Assembly (NCBI GenBank): GCA_963717215.1
Contig: CAVQVS010000006.1
Coordinates: forward strand, 1 to 64,000
Direction of reading: 5' to 3'
Source of the DNA: Roseiarcus sp963717215
GTDB lineage: Bacteria; Pseudomonadota; Alphaproteobacteria; Rhizobiales; Beijerinckiaceae
Length of the DNA: 64,000 nt
Under the pieces are notes generated by a model. The model saw only the letters and a program-made list of their open reading frames with translations, searched no databases and was not told where the DNA came from. A program made the translations under genes and the position numbers. The stretch's first letter is position 1. Every line of letters starts with the position of its first letter. This document shows, piece by piece, positions 47,584 to 57,326 of this stretch.

Positions 47584-48822
47584 TTGCAAACCTCGAGCAC
47601 AACGAGACTGACGCTGAACCGGCGGGAGACGCTGAAGTGCGCTCTCGGCGCAGGCGTGGCAGTGGCCGCCGCCGGCAGGCTCGCCTCCGCCGCAGCAAGC
47701 GAGACCGTCAGCCTGCCGTTCGGCAACGGCGAGCGCCCGCTCGTCGCCTATCCGGGCAAGCGCCCGCTCATCGTGCTCACGAGCCGGCCGCCGCAGTTGG
47801 AGACGCCGTTCAGCGTCTTCGACCAGGGCGTCTTCACACCCAATGACGCCTTCTTCGTTCGCTATCATCTGGCCGACATCCCGCTGACCATCGATCCGGA
47901 CTCGTTTCGCCTGACCATTCAGGGCAAGGTCGACACGCCATTGTCGTTGTCGCTCGATGAGCTGAAAAAGGACTTCGAGCCGGTCGAACTCGCGGCCGTC
48001 AATCAATGTTCAGGCAACAGCCGCGGCTTTTTTGAGCCGCGCGTCGCTGGGGGCCAGCTCGCCAATGGCGCGATGGGCAATGCCCGATGGAAGGGCGTTC
48101 CCCTCAAGGCGCTCCTTGCCAAGGCGGGCGTGCAGGCCGGCGCCGTTCAGGTCTCCTTCCAGGGCCTGGACAGGCCAGTGCTGCCTGAGACGCCGACGTT
48201 CATCAAGGCGCTCGACCTCGACCACGCGCTCGACGGCGAAGTGATGATCGCCTACGCGATGAATGGCGAGACCCTGCCCTGGCTGAACGGATTTCCAATC
48301 CGGCTGATCGTGCCTGGCTGCTACGGCACCTACTGGGTCAAGCATCTCAACGAAATCAAGGTGCTCGACGCGCCGCTCGACAGTTTCTGGATGAAGACCG
48401 CCTACCGCATCCCCAACAACGTCTGCGCCTGCACCGAGCCCGGAAGAGCGCCGACGAGCACCGTTCCGATCGGCCGCTTCAATGTACGCTCGTTCCTGAC
48501 CAGCATCGCCGACGGCGCGACGGTTCACGCCAACAGCAATCTTGCTCTGCGCGGGATCGCGTTCGACGGCGGCTATGGAATCTCAGACGTCGCGGTCTCC
48601 GCCGATGACGGCAAGACCTGGGCGGAAGCCGCGCTCGGCGAGGACCTCGGCAAGTACTCGTTCCGCGAATGGAAGGCCGATGTCTCGCTCGAGCCCGGCA
48701 AGCATCGCCTGATGGTTCGAGCCGCCAATCGGATCGGGCAGTCGCAGCCGCTTCAACCGCTCTGGAACCCGTCCGGCTACATGCGCAATGTCGTCGAAGT
48801 CACCAACGTCATCGCCGCGTGA
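47584..48822 (+). CDS. sorA: Sulfite:cytochrome c oxidoreductase, molybdopterin subunit
   Basis: About 412 residues. It oxidises sulfite to sulfate in the periplasm with a Mo-pterin cofactor. A twin-arginine signal LNRRETLKCALGAGVAVAAA directs folded export. The Mo-ligating Cys is about 142 in VNQCSGNSRGFF; SFRLTIQGKV and the C-terminal dimerisation domain (RGIAFDGGYGISDVAVSADD) complete the SorA/sulfite-oxidase fold. The TTG start at 47584 is the best guess; ATG/GTG alternatives near it are absent. Confidence 0.88.
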   Translation: MQTSSTTRLTLNRRETLKCALGAGVAVAAAGRLASAAASETVSLPFGNGERPLVAYPGKRPLIVLTSRPPQLETPFSVFDQGVFTPNDAFFVRYHLADIPLTIDPDSFRLTIQGKVDTPLSLSLDELKKDFEPVELAAVNQCSGNSRGFFEPRVAGGQLANGAMGNARWKGVPLKALLAKAGVQAGAVQVSFQGLDRPVLPETPTFIKALDLDHALDGEVMIAYAMNGETLPWLNGFPIRLIVPGCYGTYWVKHLNEIKVLDAPLDSFWMKTAYRIPNNVCACTEPGRAPTSTVPIGRFNVRSFLTSIADGATVHANSNLALRGIAFDGGYGISDVAVSADDGKTWAEAALGEDLGKYSFREWKADVSLEPGKHRLMVRAANRIGQSQPLQPLWNPSGYMRNVVEVTNVIAA

Positions 48823-48827
48823 TCGCG

Positions 48828-49127
48828 ATGAAAAGAGCCTCGATCGCGTTCCTGGTCATACTCGCCGCCGCCGCTTCGTCAGCGCTCGCCGAGCCGATGG
48901 TCTATCAATTGCCGCCCGAGACAGCGGAGCTGAAGCCCGGCCCGGGCGTCGAAACAGCCGGGGTCTGCCAAGCGTGTCATTCCGCCGACTACATCGCGAC
49001 GCAGCCGCCCGGAAAGGGGAAAGCCTTCTGGCAGGGGGAGGTGCAGAAGATGATCAAGGTCTACAAGGCGCCGATCGGGGAAGACGATTCCGCGACAATC
49101 GCGAACTATCTGGCGGCGACCTATTGA
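48828..49127 (+). CDS. sorB: Sulfite dehydrogenase cytochrome c subunit
   Basis: A 99-residue periplasmic c-type cytochrome. Signal peptide ASIAFLVILAAAASSALA, haem-binding CQACH at residues 47-51, and a late Met-containing segment MIKVYKAPI for the axial ligand. It starts 5 bp after sorA and takes electrons from the SorA Mo centre to cytochrome c/oxidase. Confidence 0.92.
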   Translation: MKRASIAFLVILAAAASSALAEPMVYQLPPETAELKPGPGVETAGVCQACHSADYIATQPPGKGKAFWQGEVQKMIKVYKAPIGEDDSATIANYLAATY

Positions 49128-49143
49128 GCGAGCGAGAGACGCC

Positions 49144-50163
49144 TCACACCTTCCTGCGCCTGGACTTGGCGAACGTGTCGAAGGCGACGGCCAGCACGAT
49201 GATGACGCCGATGATGATTTGCTGGATGTAGGAAGACACGTTCATCAAGACGAGGCCGTTCAGGAGAACGCCGATCAGGATCGAGCCGATGACCGTGCCG
49301 AAGATGGTCCCGGCGCCGCCGAACAGGCTCGTGCCGCCGATCACTACCGAAGCGATGACGGTGAGTTCGTATCCGGTGCCGGCGACGGCTTCGGCGGAAT
49401 TGAGCCGCGCCGCGAGCACGAACGCCCCAAGGCCCGCGAAGAACCCCATGATCACGTAGACGCTCATGATGATGCGATTGACATTGAGCCCCGAGAGACG
49501 CGCCGCCTCCGGATTGCCGCCGACCGCATAGACCTGCCGGCCGTAGCGCATGTAGCGTAGCACAATGTGGGCGATGAGCGCCGCAAGCAGGAAGATGATG
49601 ACCGGAACGGGGACCGGCCCGATCTTCCCCTGCCCCCACCAGGTGAACGACGGCTGGAAGCCCGAGATCGGGCCCCCCGCGGCGAACAGAAGTGCAGCGC
49701 CGCGGAACGCCGACATGCCGCCGAGCGTCACCACGAAAGGGGGAACTTTAAGCCGGGTGATGGCGAGCCCCTGTAGCCAGCCGCAGGCGAGTCCGACTGC
49801 GATCGCCGCGAGCGCGGCGGCGAACCAGCCATAGCCGACGCCGCCCTCCCCGACCGTGAAGCGATTCTCCAGGCCGCCCTTGGCGACGGCGGCGGCGACC
49901 AGGCCAGCGAAGGCGACCAGCGAGCCGACCGAAAGATCGATGCCCGCGGTCAGAATGACAAAGGTCATGCCGACCGCGAGCAGGCCGGTGATCGACACTT
50001 GCCGCATCACGTTGAAGAGGTTGATCTCCGACAGGAAACGCGGTTGCATGATCGCGAACAAAATCATCAGGACGATCAGGAACAGCAATGGCGCGAAGCG
50101 CGCGACGAAGCCGAAGACGTCGACACCCTTGTCCTCGGCCGCTTCCAGCCTCGCCTCGCTCAT
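49144..50163 (-). CDS. Sugar ABC transporter permease (RbsC type)
   Basis: A 339-residue inner-membrane permease of the CUT2 group with about ten hydrophobic segments. GMTFVILTAGIDLSVGSLVA and NRIIMSVYVIMGFFAGLGA are characteristic. It is last of a three-gene minus-strand cassette (binding protein, ATPase, permease). Substrate undetermined (ribose, xylose, polyol or related). Confidence 0.93.
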   Translation of the reverse strand: MSEARLEAAEDKGVDVFGFVARFAPLLFLIVLMILFAIMQPRFLSEINLFNVMRQVSITGLLAVGMTFVILTAGIDLSVGSLVAFAGLVAAAVAKGGLENRFTVGEGGVGYGWFAAALAAIAVGLACGWLQGLAITRLKVPPFVVTLGGMSAFRGAALLFAAGGPISGFQPSFTWWGQGKIGPVPVPVIIFLLAALIAHIVLRYMRYGRQVYAVGGNPEAARLSGLNVNRIIMSVYVIMGFFAGLGAFVLAARLNSAEAVAGTGYELTVIASVVIGGTSLFGGAGTIFGTVIGSILIGVLLNGLVLMNVSSYIQQIIIGVIIVLAVAFDTFAKSRRRKV

Positions 50164-50176
50164 GAAAACTCCCCCT

Positions 50177-51759
50177 TCAAGCCGCTGACGCGGCCGCGCC
50201 GCTGGTATGCGCCGTCATCATCGCCATCAGGATTTCCTGCGTCGCCGCGGTGCGCGCGATTTCTCCCGTGACGCGGCCTTCGCGCATGGTGACGATGCGA
50301 TCCGAAACCGCGAGAATTTCCGGCAGCTCGGATGAGATGACGATGACCGCGATGCCGGACTTCGCCATGTCGATGAGAAGATTGTGCACCTCGACCTTGG
50401 AGCCGATGTCGATGCCGCGCAGTCGGCTCGTCGACGATGAGAATCTTCGGCCTGAGCGCCAGCCAGCGCGCCAGCACGATCTTCTGCTGATTGCCGCCGG
50501 AGAGCTGGCCCACCGCCTGTTCCGGGCTCGCCATGCGGATCGAGAGCAGCTTGCGAAACTCGTCGATCAGCACGTCCTCTTTCCGCTCGTCGATGAACCA
50601 GCCGCGGCTGACCTCGTCCTGCGCGGCGATGGTGATGTTGGTGCGAATGGCGAGGCTGAGGAACAGAGCCTGTTTCTTGCGGTCCTCCGGGACGAGACCG
50701 ATGCCATGGGACATCGCGTCGCGCGGACTCGAGAAGCGCACGTCCGCGCCATCGATGCGGATCGTCCCATGATCGAAAGGGTCGGCGCCAAAAACGGCGC
50801 GGGCGGTTTCCGTGCGGCCGGCGCCGACGAGGCCGGCGAGGCCGAGAATCTCGCCATGGTGCGCCTTGAACGAAACGTCGACCAGTTCGATGGCGTTCGG
50901 ATCGCGCGCGTTGCGCCGGCGGGTCAGACCCTCGACCTCGAGCGCGACTTTCCCATGCTCGGGGATCGGCCTTTCGCCGTAGAGCGCGCCGACGTCGCGC
51001 CCGACCATCATGCGAATGATCGCCTCGACATTGGTCTCGGCGACCTCGCCCGAGCCGACGTAACGGCCGTCGCGCAAGCACGGTGTAGCGATCGCAGAGA
51101 CGGAAAACCTCATCCAGCCGATGCGTGACGAAGATGATCGACAGGCCTTCGGCCTTCAGCGTCCGCACAATGCGGGCGAGATTGGCGACCTCGGTTTCGC
51201 TCAAGGCCGCGGTCGGCTCGTCCATGATGATGAGGCGCGATTGCATCGAGAGCGCGCGGGCGATCTCGACGAGCTGCTGCTCGGCGACGGAAAGATCGCG
51301 CACCTGTGTCATCGGATCACGCTTGAGCCCGATGCGCTCGGCGATGGCCTTCGTCTCTTCAGCCAACCGGCGCCAGCTCACGAACAGCTTCGAGCCCGGT
51401 TCGCGGCCAATGAACACGTTCTCGGCGATCGTCATGTCGGGGGCGAGGGTGAATTCCTGGTAGATGGTGACGATTCCAGCGCGCTGGGCGTCGTGCGGCG
51501 TCACAAAGGCGACCGGCTTGCCGAACAGCTCGATCTCGCCCGCGTCCGCGCTCTGCGCGCCGGACAAAACCTTGAGCAGCGTCGACTTGCCAGCGCCATT
51601 CTCGCCCAGGAGCGCATGGATTTCCGACGGCCCGACTTCGAGATGGACGTTCTCGAGCGCGAGCACGCCGGGAAAGCGCTTGCTGACGCCCGTCATCTTG
51701 AGGATCGGGCTATCCGGCGGCGCCGGAGCCGATGCAAGCCTCGCGGGCGCGTTGGCCAT
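50177..51759 (-). CDS. Sugar ABC transporter ATPase (RbsA type), two frame breaks
   Basis: About 527 residues with two ATPase halves. Half 1: Walker A GENGAGKST, signature LSVAEQQLVEIARAL, Walker B LIIMDEPTAAL. Half 2: AGLVGAGRTETARAVFG, QLSGGNQQKIVLARWLA, ILIVDEPT. Frames change after DRYTVL (near 51083) and after VDEPT (near 50425); removing one base at each restores LRDGRYVGSG and RGIDIGSKVEVHNLL. The degenerate second Walker A is normal for this family. Both breaks are single-base gains. Confidence 0.85.
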
Positions 51760-51785
51760 TCAGGAGCGCTCGCTCAATTGGAGTG

Positions 51786-51819
51786 CTGAAAAAAGAAGAC
51801 GCGCCGCGAACGGCGCGTC
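51786..51819 (-). terminator. Intrinsic terminator/attenuator between binding protein and ATPase
   Basis: On the minus strand GACGCGCCG-TTCG-CGGCGCGTC is a perfect 9-bp stem with a TTCG tetraloop, followed by TTCTTTTTTC. It lies just after the binding-protein stop and before the ATPase start, so part of the transcripts would end here, giving more binding protein than membrane parts. Confidence 0.75.
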
Positions 51820-51836
51820 CTCCAGCTCTACGTGGA

Positions 51837-52781
51837 CTACTTCACCTCGCTGAGGCGCTCGGCGGTGTTCAGATTGTCCTTGGTGATCGCCACCGGCGTG
51901 AGAAGCGTGATCTGCTGCGCGGGCTTCGTCCCATCCTTGAGAAAATTGGTCAGGATGTCGACGCCGGTCGCGCTCTGCTTGCCGGGGAACTGCTCGATTG
52001 TCGCGGTGATCTCGCCGTCGCGGATCTTGCCGAGCGTCTCGGGCAGCGCGTCGAAGCCGATGATGACCATTCCCTTGAGATTGCGCGCCTTGACCGCTTC
52101 GAGCGCGCCGAGCGCCATGTCGTCATTGGCGGCGACGATGACCTGCGGGGGCGTAGCCATGCCGGCAAGCGCCGCCTCGGTGACCGAGAGGCCCTTGGCG
52201 CGGTCGAAGCCTGCCGTCTGCTCGAAGACGATCTTGTATTTGTCCTTCGCCTTGTCGAGCACGTTGTGCAGGCCCTTGTTGCGGTCGATCGCCGGGCTCG
52301 CGCCCGACTGGCCCTGCAGATTGATGAGGGTGGCCCCATTCGGGAACATCTTTTCGACCAGTTCGCCCTGCGCCTCGCCGCCCTTCACGTTGTCGGCGCC
52401 GACATGGCCCAGGATGCCCGTGACCGACGGCACCCGGCGGTCGACGGTCACGACCGGGACCTTGGCGTCCACCGCCTCCTGCAGCGCCGGCGCCATCGCG
52501 TCGACTTCGTTGGGCGAGAGCACGATGCCCTTGACGCCCTTGGCGAGCGCGGCCTCGATATCGGCGGTCTGCTTCGGCGAGGACACCTGGCCGTCGCTCT
52601 CAAGCGGCTCATAGCCCTGCTTGACCGCCTCAGCCTTGAAAGCCTCCATCATGTGGACGAAAAACGGGAAAGTGAGCCCCGGCACCGAGACGAGAATGGT
52701 TCCCTTGTCGGCAGCGAAGGCGGGCGCGGCGAGCGCCATGGCGATGAGACTCGCGTTTACGACGCGGCGGGTTATGCGCAT
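51837..52781 (-). CDS. Sugar ABC transporter substrate-binding protein (RbsB type)
   Basis: A 314-residue periplasmic protein. Signal peptide RRVVNASLIAMALAAPAFA, then GTILVSVPGLTFPFFVHMME and the RbsB pattern (GIVLSPNEVDAMAPALQEAV, VPVVTVDRRVP, VIVAANDDMALGALEAVKA). It is the first gene of the cassette and is separated from the ATPase by an attenuator-like hairpin. Confidence 0.94.
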   Translation of the reverse strand: MRITRRVVNASLIAMALAAPAFAADKGTILVSVPGLTFPFFVHMMEAFKAEAVKQGYEPLESDGQVSSPKQTADIEAALAKGVKGIVLSPNEVDAMAPALQEAVDAKVPVVTVDRRVPSVTGILGHVGADNVKGGEAQGELVEKMFPNGATLINLQGQSGASPAIDRNKGLHNVLDKAKDKYKIVFEQTAGFDRAKGLSVTEAALAGMATPPQVIVAANDDMALGALEAVKARNLKGMVIIGFDALPETLGKIRDGEITATIEQFPGKQSATGVDILTNFLKDGTKPAQQITLLTPVAITKDNLNTAERLSEVK

Positions 52782-52995
52782 GGATGGAATCCTCCCTCAA
52801 GGCCGGCCTGACATGTTAGCTGGCGGCAGGCGAAACCTATGTCCGAAATCGGGCGCGGCGACAAGGGCGAGTGGAGGAGGCTGCCTCGTGGTCCCACGGC
52901 TCCTTTGGAAAAGCGTTTGACCGCGATAGATTGAAAAACGGCGTCCCCTTGGTTCAAGACCCGCGGAGCGCCGTACGAAACGACGGAGGGTTCTC

Positions 52996-54030
52996 ATGGC
53001 GCGATTTCAGAGCATTCTGGAAACCGTTGGACACACGCCGGCTGTCCGCATCAATCGCCTCGCCCCTGATGGGGTCAACCTCTATGTGAAAATCGAGGCC
53101 TTCAACCCATTGGGTTCGGTCAAGGACCGCCTGGCTCTCGCCGTCGTCGAGGCGGCGGAGCGCTCGGGCGAGCTTAAGCCGGGCCAAACCGTCGTCGAGG
53201 CGACGAGCGGCAACACCGGGATCGGCCTCGCCATGGTGTGCGCTGCGAAAGGGTATCCACTCGTTATCACGATGGCCGAGAGCTTCAGCATCGAACGACG
53301 GCGATTGATGCGCTTTCTCGGCGCCAAGGTCGTGCTGACGCCCGCCGCCGAAAGGGCGGTCGGAATGATCAAGAAAACGGTCGAACTGGCCCAAGCCCAC
53401 GGCTGGTTCATGACGCGGCAGTTCGAGAACGAAGCCAATCCGGACTTCCATTCCCGCACCACTGCGCGCGAAATCGTCGACGATTTCGCTGGCGAGAGGC
53501 TCGATTATTGGGTGACCGGCTATGGAACCGGCGGCACGCTGAAAGGGGTCGGCCGCGTACTGAGAAAGGAGCGCCCGGAGACGAAGATCATCGTCTGTGA
53601 GCCTTCGGACGCGCCGCTGCTCGAGTCCGGGATCGAGCAGAAGCGCCTGGCCGACGGGTCGCCCGCGGCGCCGCATCCGAGTTTCAAGCCGCACCCGATG
53701 CAGGGCTGGACGCCAGACTTCATTCCGAAGCTGACCGGAGACGCGGTGGCTATGAAACTGATCGACCGCATCCTGCCGATCCCGGGCGCCGACGCCATTC
53801 GCTGCAGCAAGGAGCTCGCAGCTAATGAAGGCATATTCGTCGGCATTTCCTCAGGCGGAACCTTTGCCGGCGCGCTCAGGATCGCGGCGGAGGCGCCGAA
53901 GGGCGCGAACATTCTCTGCATGCTTCCGGACACAGGCGAGCGATATCTCAGCACGCCGCTGTTCGCCGACGTCCCTGTCGAGATGACCGAGGAGGAACTT
54001 GCAATCTTGCGGTCCATCCCCGCCACCTGA
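52996..54030 (+). CDS. cysK: Cysteine synthase (O-acetylserine sulfhydrylase)
   Basis: A 344-residue PLP enzyme making cysteine from O-acetylserine and sulfide. PLP-binding Lys43 in NPLGSVKDRLA, TSGNTGIGLAM, GTGGTLKGVGR and ISSGGTFAGAL are all intact. It has the length of the rhizobial form. It lies alone, 13 bp from the facing thiolase gene's end. Confidence 0.94.
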   Translation: MARFQSILETVGHTPAVRINRLAPDGVNLYVKIEAFNPLGSVKDRLALAVVEAAERSGELKPGQTVVEATSGNTGIGLAMVCAAKGYPLVITMAESFSIERRRLMRFLGAKVVLTPAAERAVGMIKKTVELAQAHGWFMTRQFENEANPDFHSRTTAREIVDDFAGERLDYWVTGYGTGGTLKGVGRVLRKERPETKIIVCEPSDAPLLESGIEQKRLADGSPAAPHPSFKPHPMQGWTPDFIPKLTGDAVAMKLIDRILPIPGADAIRCSKELAANEGIFVGISSGGTFAGALRIAAEAPKGANILCMLPDTGERYLSTPLFADVPVEMTEEELAILRSIPAT

Positions 54031-54043
54031 GCTCGGCTTTTCG

Positions 54044-55231
54044 CTACGCCATCTCGATCGCCATTGCGGTCGCTTCGCCGCCGCCGATGCAGAGCGACGC
54101 GACGCCGCGCTTGACCCCGCGCGCCCGAAGCGCGGCGATCAGCGTGACCAGGATGCGCGCGCCCGAGGCGCCAATCGGATGGCCGAGCGCGCAGGCGCCG
54201 CCGTTCACGTTGACCTTCTCGTGAGGCAACCCCAGGTCTCGCATCGCCGCCATGGCGACGACGGCGAAAGCCTCGTTGATCTCGAACAGGTCGACGCTCT
54301 CCCTATTCCATCCGGTCTTCTCGAACAGCTTCTTGACCGCGCCGATGGGGGCGGTGGGAAAATCCTTCGGCGCAGCGGCGTGGGTCGCGTGCGCGACAAC
54401 GCGGGCCAGGGGCGCCGCGCCCCGCTTCTCCGCCTCGCTTTCGCGCATCATGATGAGCGCCGCGGCGCCGTCGGAGATCGAACTCGAATTGGCCGCCGTC
54501 ACGGTGCCACCGTCACGGAACGCAGGTTTGAGCGTCGGGATCTTTTCGGGCCGCCCCTTGGGGGGCTGCTCGTCGGTCGCGACAAGGGTCTCGGACTTAC
54601 CCCCCTTCACGCTGACCGGCGCGATTTCCCAGGCGAAATCGCCATTCGTGATCGCTCGGTTGGCGCGTTCGAGCGAAGTGACCGCATAAGCATCCTGCGC
54701 GGCCCGTGTGAACTGATAGGCTTCCGCGCAATCCTCCGCGAACGTCCCCATGAGGCGTCCCTTGTCGTAGGCGTCCTCGAGGCCATCGAGAAACATGTGA
54801 TCGAGGGTACGGCCGTGGCCCATGCGATAGCCGACACGCGCGCGGTCGAGCAGATAGGGCGCGTTGCTCATGCTCTCCATCCCACCGGCGACGACGACAT
54901 CCGCCGAGCCGGCGCGCAAAAGGTCATGGGCGATCATGGCCGCCTTCATGCCCGAGCCGCACATCTTGTTGATCGTGGTCGCGCCCGCGCTGAGCGGAAA
55001 TCCGGCGCTGATCGCCGCCTGCCGCGCCGGCGCCTGGCCCTGCCCCGCTGGCAGTACGCAGCCCATCAGGATTTCGTCAACGCTACCCGCTTCGATCCCC
55101 GCCCGGTCGACCGCGGCCGAAATGGCGCGCGCGCCAAGCGCGTGGGCCGGCGCATCCTTCAAATCGCCGAGAAATCCGCCCATGGGCGTGCGCGCCGCCC
55201 CGACGATGACGATGGGATCCGTGGGAGTCAT
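54044..55231 (-). CDS. Acetyl-CoA C-acetyltransferase (thiolase)
   Basis: A 395-residue thiolase. Nucleophile Cys about 90 in NKMCGSGMKAAM, NGGACALGHPIGASGAR, and the second active-site Cys in SLCIGGGEATAM. It condenses two acetyl-CoA to acetoacetyl-CoA (polyhydroxybutyrate or ketogenic use) or works in degradation. No phaB or phaC adjoins, so the pathway is open and no symbol is given. Confidence 0.94.
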   Translation of the reverse strand: MTPTDPIVIVGAARTPMGGFLGDLKDAPAHALGARAISAAVDRAGIEAGSVDEILMGCVLPAGQGQAPARQAAISAGFPLSAGATTINKMCGSGMKAAMIAHDLLRAGSADVVVAGGMESMSNAPYLLDRARVGYRMGHGRTLDHMFLDGLEDAYDKGRLMGTFAEDCAEAYQFTRAAQDAYAVTSLERANRAITNGDFAWEIAPVSVKGGKSETLVATDEQPPKGRPEKIPTLKPAFRDGGTVTAANSSSISDGAAALIMMRESEAEKRGAAPLARVVAHATHAAAPKDFPTAPIGAVKKLFEKTGWNRESVDLFEINEAFAVVAMAAMRDLGLPHEKVNVNGGACALGHPIGASGARILVTLIAALRARGVKRGVASLCIGGGEATAMAIEMA

Positions 55232-55349
55232 TCGGTCGGCCTCCGCTTGCGTTTGAGCAGTCTACGCGACGTGCGCCGCCGTGCAACGCCGCTCCATCAC
55301 ATACAGGGAAGGAGCGAGCGATCGGGAACGCCGGCAAGAGCTCAAGGGT

Positions 55350-55991
55350 TCATCGCAGGAGCTTGAAAGCGTGCGGCGACCAATCGTTCTTTCCGATGCC
55401 TGGGATGCACCACAGCATGCAAAGCGCCTCGATCGGCCGCGCCGCCTCGATCGCGCCCATATCCTCCGTATCCCAACCGAACTGCTCGAGAATGCGCTCA
55501 ACGGTCTTCTTGGCGTCCTTGTCATTGCCGCAGATGAACATGGTCGGCCTTCCACTGGCGAACTCTGGATTCACCATCTGGCCACTGCCGACGGAATTGA
55601 ATGCTTTGACAAAATGAGCGGACGGATAAGCCTTCTGCAGCTGCTCCATCAGCGACTGGTTCTGCGGCGTGAAGAAGGACAGGACACCGTTCACCGGTGG
55701 CCCGCCGCCGATCGGATTGCAGGCGTCGATCACCGTCTTGCCCTGGAGCGCGCTGGAGCCGATCAGCGTCAACGCCTGCTGCGCAACCTCTCCTCCGACC
55801 GCAAGGACCACAAGATCGCCGAACGCCGCGGCTTCCGCGAACGATTTGACTGCGGCGCCCGGATTCTTCGCTGACCAGTCCTTGAGCTTGGCTGGATCGC
55901 GCGTTCCAATCTCGACTTGATGGCCGTGCTTGAGAAAACCCGCCGCCAGCGTCTGTCCGACCACGCCCGAACCGATGATCCCGACTTTCAT
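55350..55991 (-). CDS. NADP(H)-binding reductase of the F420-dependent oxidoreductase family
   Basis: A 213-residue Rossmann protein: MKVGIIGSGVVGQTLAAGFL at the N terminus, then VEIGTRDPAKL, and VKAFNSVGS. The family (NADPH:F420 reductase-like, COG2085) contains many bacterial members that do not use F420. ATG at 55991 gives the canonical N terminus; the upstream in-frame codons are not used. Confidence 0.86.
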   Translation of the reverse strand: MKVGIIGSGVVGQTLAAGFLKHGHQVEIGTRDPAKLKDWSAKNPGAAVKSFAEAAAFGDLVVLAVGGEVAQQALTLIGSSALQGKTVIDACNPIGGGPPVNGVLSFFTPQNQSLMEQLQKAYPSAHFVKAFNSVGSGQMVNPEFASGRPTMFICGNDKDAKKTVERILEQFGWDTEDMGAIEAARPIEALCMLWCIPGIGKNDWSPHAFKLLR

Positions 55992-56397
55992 TTGACGGCT
56001 CTCCTCTCTGAGCTCCAATCCTTCAACTATGGGTCCACAGGGCGTGTCCACAAGGATGGCGATGAAATCCGATCGCACAGCTTATTCGTTTCGCCGGGCG
56101 ACGACAAAATATCTCCTCCGTCTTCGCCGCTGGCAGCTTCATCGGCTGGCCATCGATGATCGGGCGAGGGTCATTCATGGACCCGCTTACTTGAGGTGCT
56201 GGCGGAGCGGCTTTGCGCGGAAGGCGAGCCCCTGGTCGGGATTGATCCCGCGTAGGGAATCTGCGCGCGGCGCGCCTATGAGCAAGCGGGGTTTCGCATT
56301 GAGGCGAGGGTTGTGACCGAGGGCGGCCCGGGTCGAACTGGCGCGTGAGGCCCCGAGCCATCATATAGGCGGTCAGCGAGTGATCAGGAACGCAGGA
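55992..56397. other. 0.4-kb intergenic region
   Basis: Between the divergent reductase and truncated-haemoglobin genes. No convincing gene, repeat or dyad was found. Confidence 0.5.
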
Positions 56398-56859
56398 ATG
56401 GACCACGAATTTCAGAGCGCCGAAAAGCGCCGCGCCACTATCGTGGCGATCACGCGGAAGGAAACGGGCATCGACGAAGCGATGATCGAGACGCTGATTC
56501 GCCGCTTTTATGCTCGTGTCCAGCAGGACAAGCTACTCGCGCCGATCTTTGAATCGCGCATTGCTGACTGGGAGCCGCATCTCGACAAGATGTTCGCGTT
56601 CTGGTCGTCAATGACGCTCCACACGGGGCGTTATCACGGCCAGCCGATGGCGAAGCACATGCCCCTGCCGGTTGACGCACGCCACTTCGATCGATGGCTC
56701 GCGCTGTTCGAGGAGACGGCGCGCGAGGTCTGCGCTTCAGCCGCGGCCGAGCGGTTCATCGAGCGCGCCCGCCGTGTCGCAGGGAGCCTGGAGCTTGGCG
56801 TCGCCAGCGCCAACAATATCCTCTTACACAAAGGCGAACGTTATCTGCGCGAGGCGTGA
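56398..56859 (+). CDS. Group III truncated haemoglobin
   Basis: A 153-residue globin. MIETLIRRFYARVQQDKLLA, APIFESRI, ADWEPHLDKMFAFWSSMTLH and GRYHGQPM are group III hallmarks; the proximal His is in KHMPLPVDARHFDRWLALF. It binds haem and probably O2, NO or peroxide; function in this group is not settled. ATG at 56398 with CAGGAA upstream; the in-frame ATG at 56380 would be less well placed. Confidence 0.88.
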   Translation: MDHEFQSAEKRRATIVAITRKETGIDEAMIETLIRRFYARVQQDKLLAPIFESRIADWEPHLDKMFAFWSSMTLHTGRYHGQPMAKHMPLPVDARHFDRWLALFEETAREVCASAAAERFIERARRVAGSLELGVASANNILLHKGERYLREA

Positions 56860-57189
56860 TCACTTGTCGGAGAACAGCGTGAGCAAGACTTTGCCCTTGT
56901 CGCCGATGATGCACACAAGCGTCTGCGGCTTCGTTGTTTTTGTCCTCTCGACATAGGCGTCGCCGATGACGATGGTTTTGATGGGGACACTCTCAATCGT
57001 TGTATCGGCCTTGATGACCTTGGCGCTATCCAGATCGATCAGGACGTCCTTCACCTGCGGAAACTTTTGCTTAAGCGCAAGCAGACCGCTTGCCTTGCAC
57101 GCATCCGTTTCGGGAGAAAGCGTCTCCGCAAACGCGGGACCAGCGATCAGTGATATTAGAAACGCCAGTGCAAATGTATGTCGTCTCAT
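56860..57189 (-). CDS. Small periplasmic protein of unknown function
   Basis: 109 residues with signal peptide MRRHTFALAFLISLIAGPAF, cleavage near AFA. The mature part has two Cys (TDACKAS, LVCIIGD). GGAGGGAG precedes the ATG at 57189. It ends back-to-back with the haemoglobin gene. No family recognised. Confidence 0.7.
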   Translation of the reverse strand: MRRHTFALAFLISLIAGPAFAETLSPETDACKASGLLALKQKFPQVKDVLIDLDSAKVIKADTTIESVPIKTIVIGDAYVERTKTTKPQTLVCIIGDKGKVLLTLFSDK

Positions 57190-57326
57190 TTGATGATCTC
57201 CCTCCGCCATATTGCTCATGTAAACTTTGGCGCCTGGAACTTGTTCCACCATCGTCTTTCCCCCAATCTGCCGGAGCGGGCGTTTCGTTCGCCTATGCCG
57301 CAATGTTTTGTTAACTATACGCGCCC

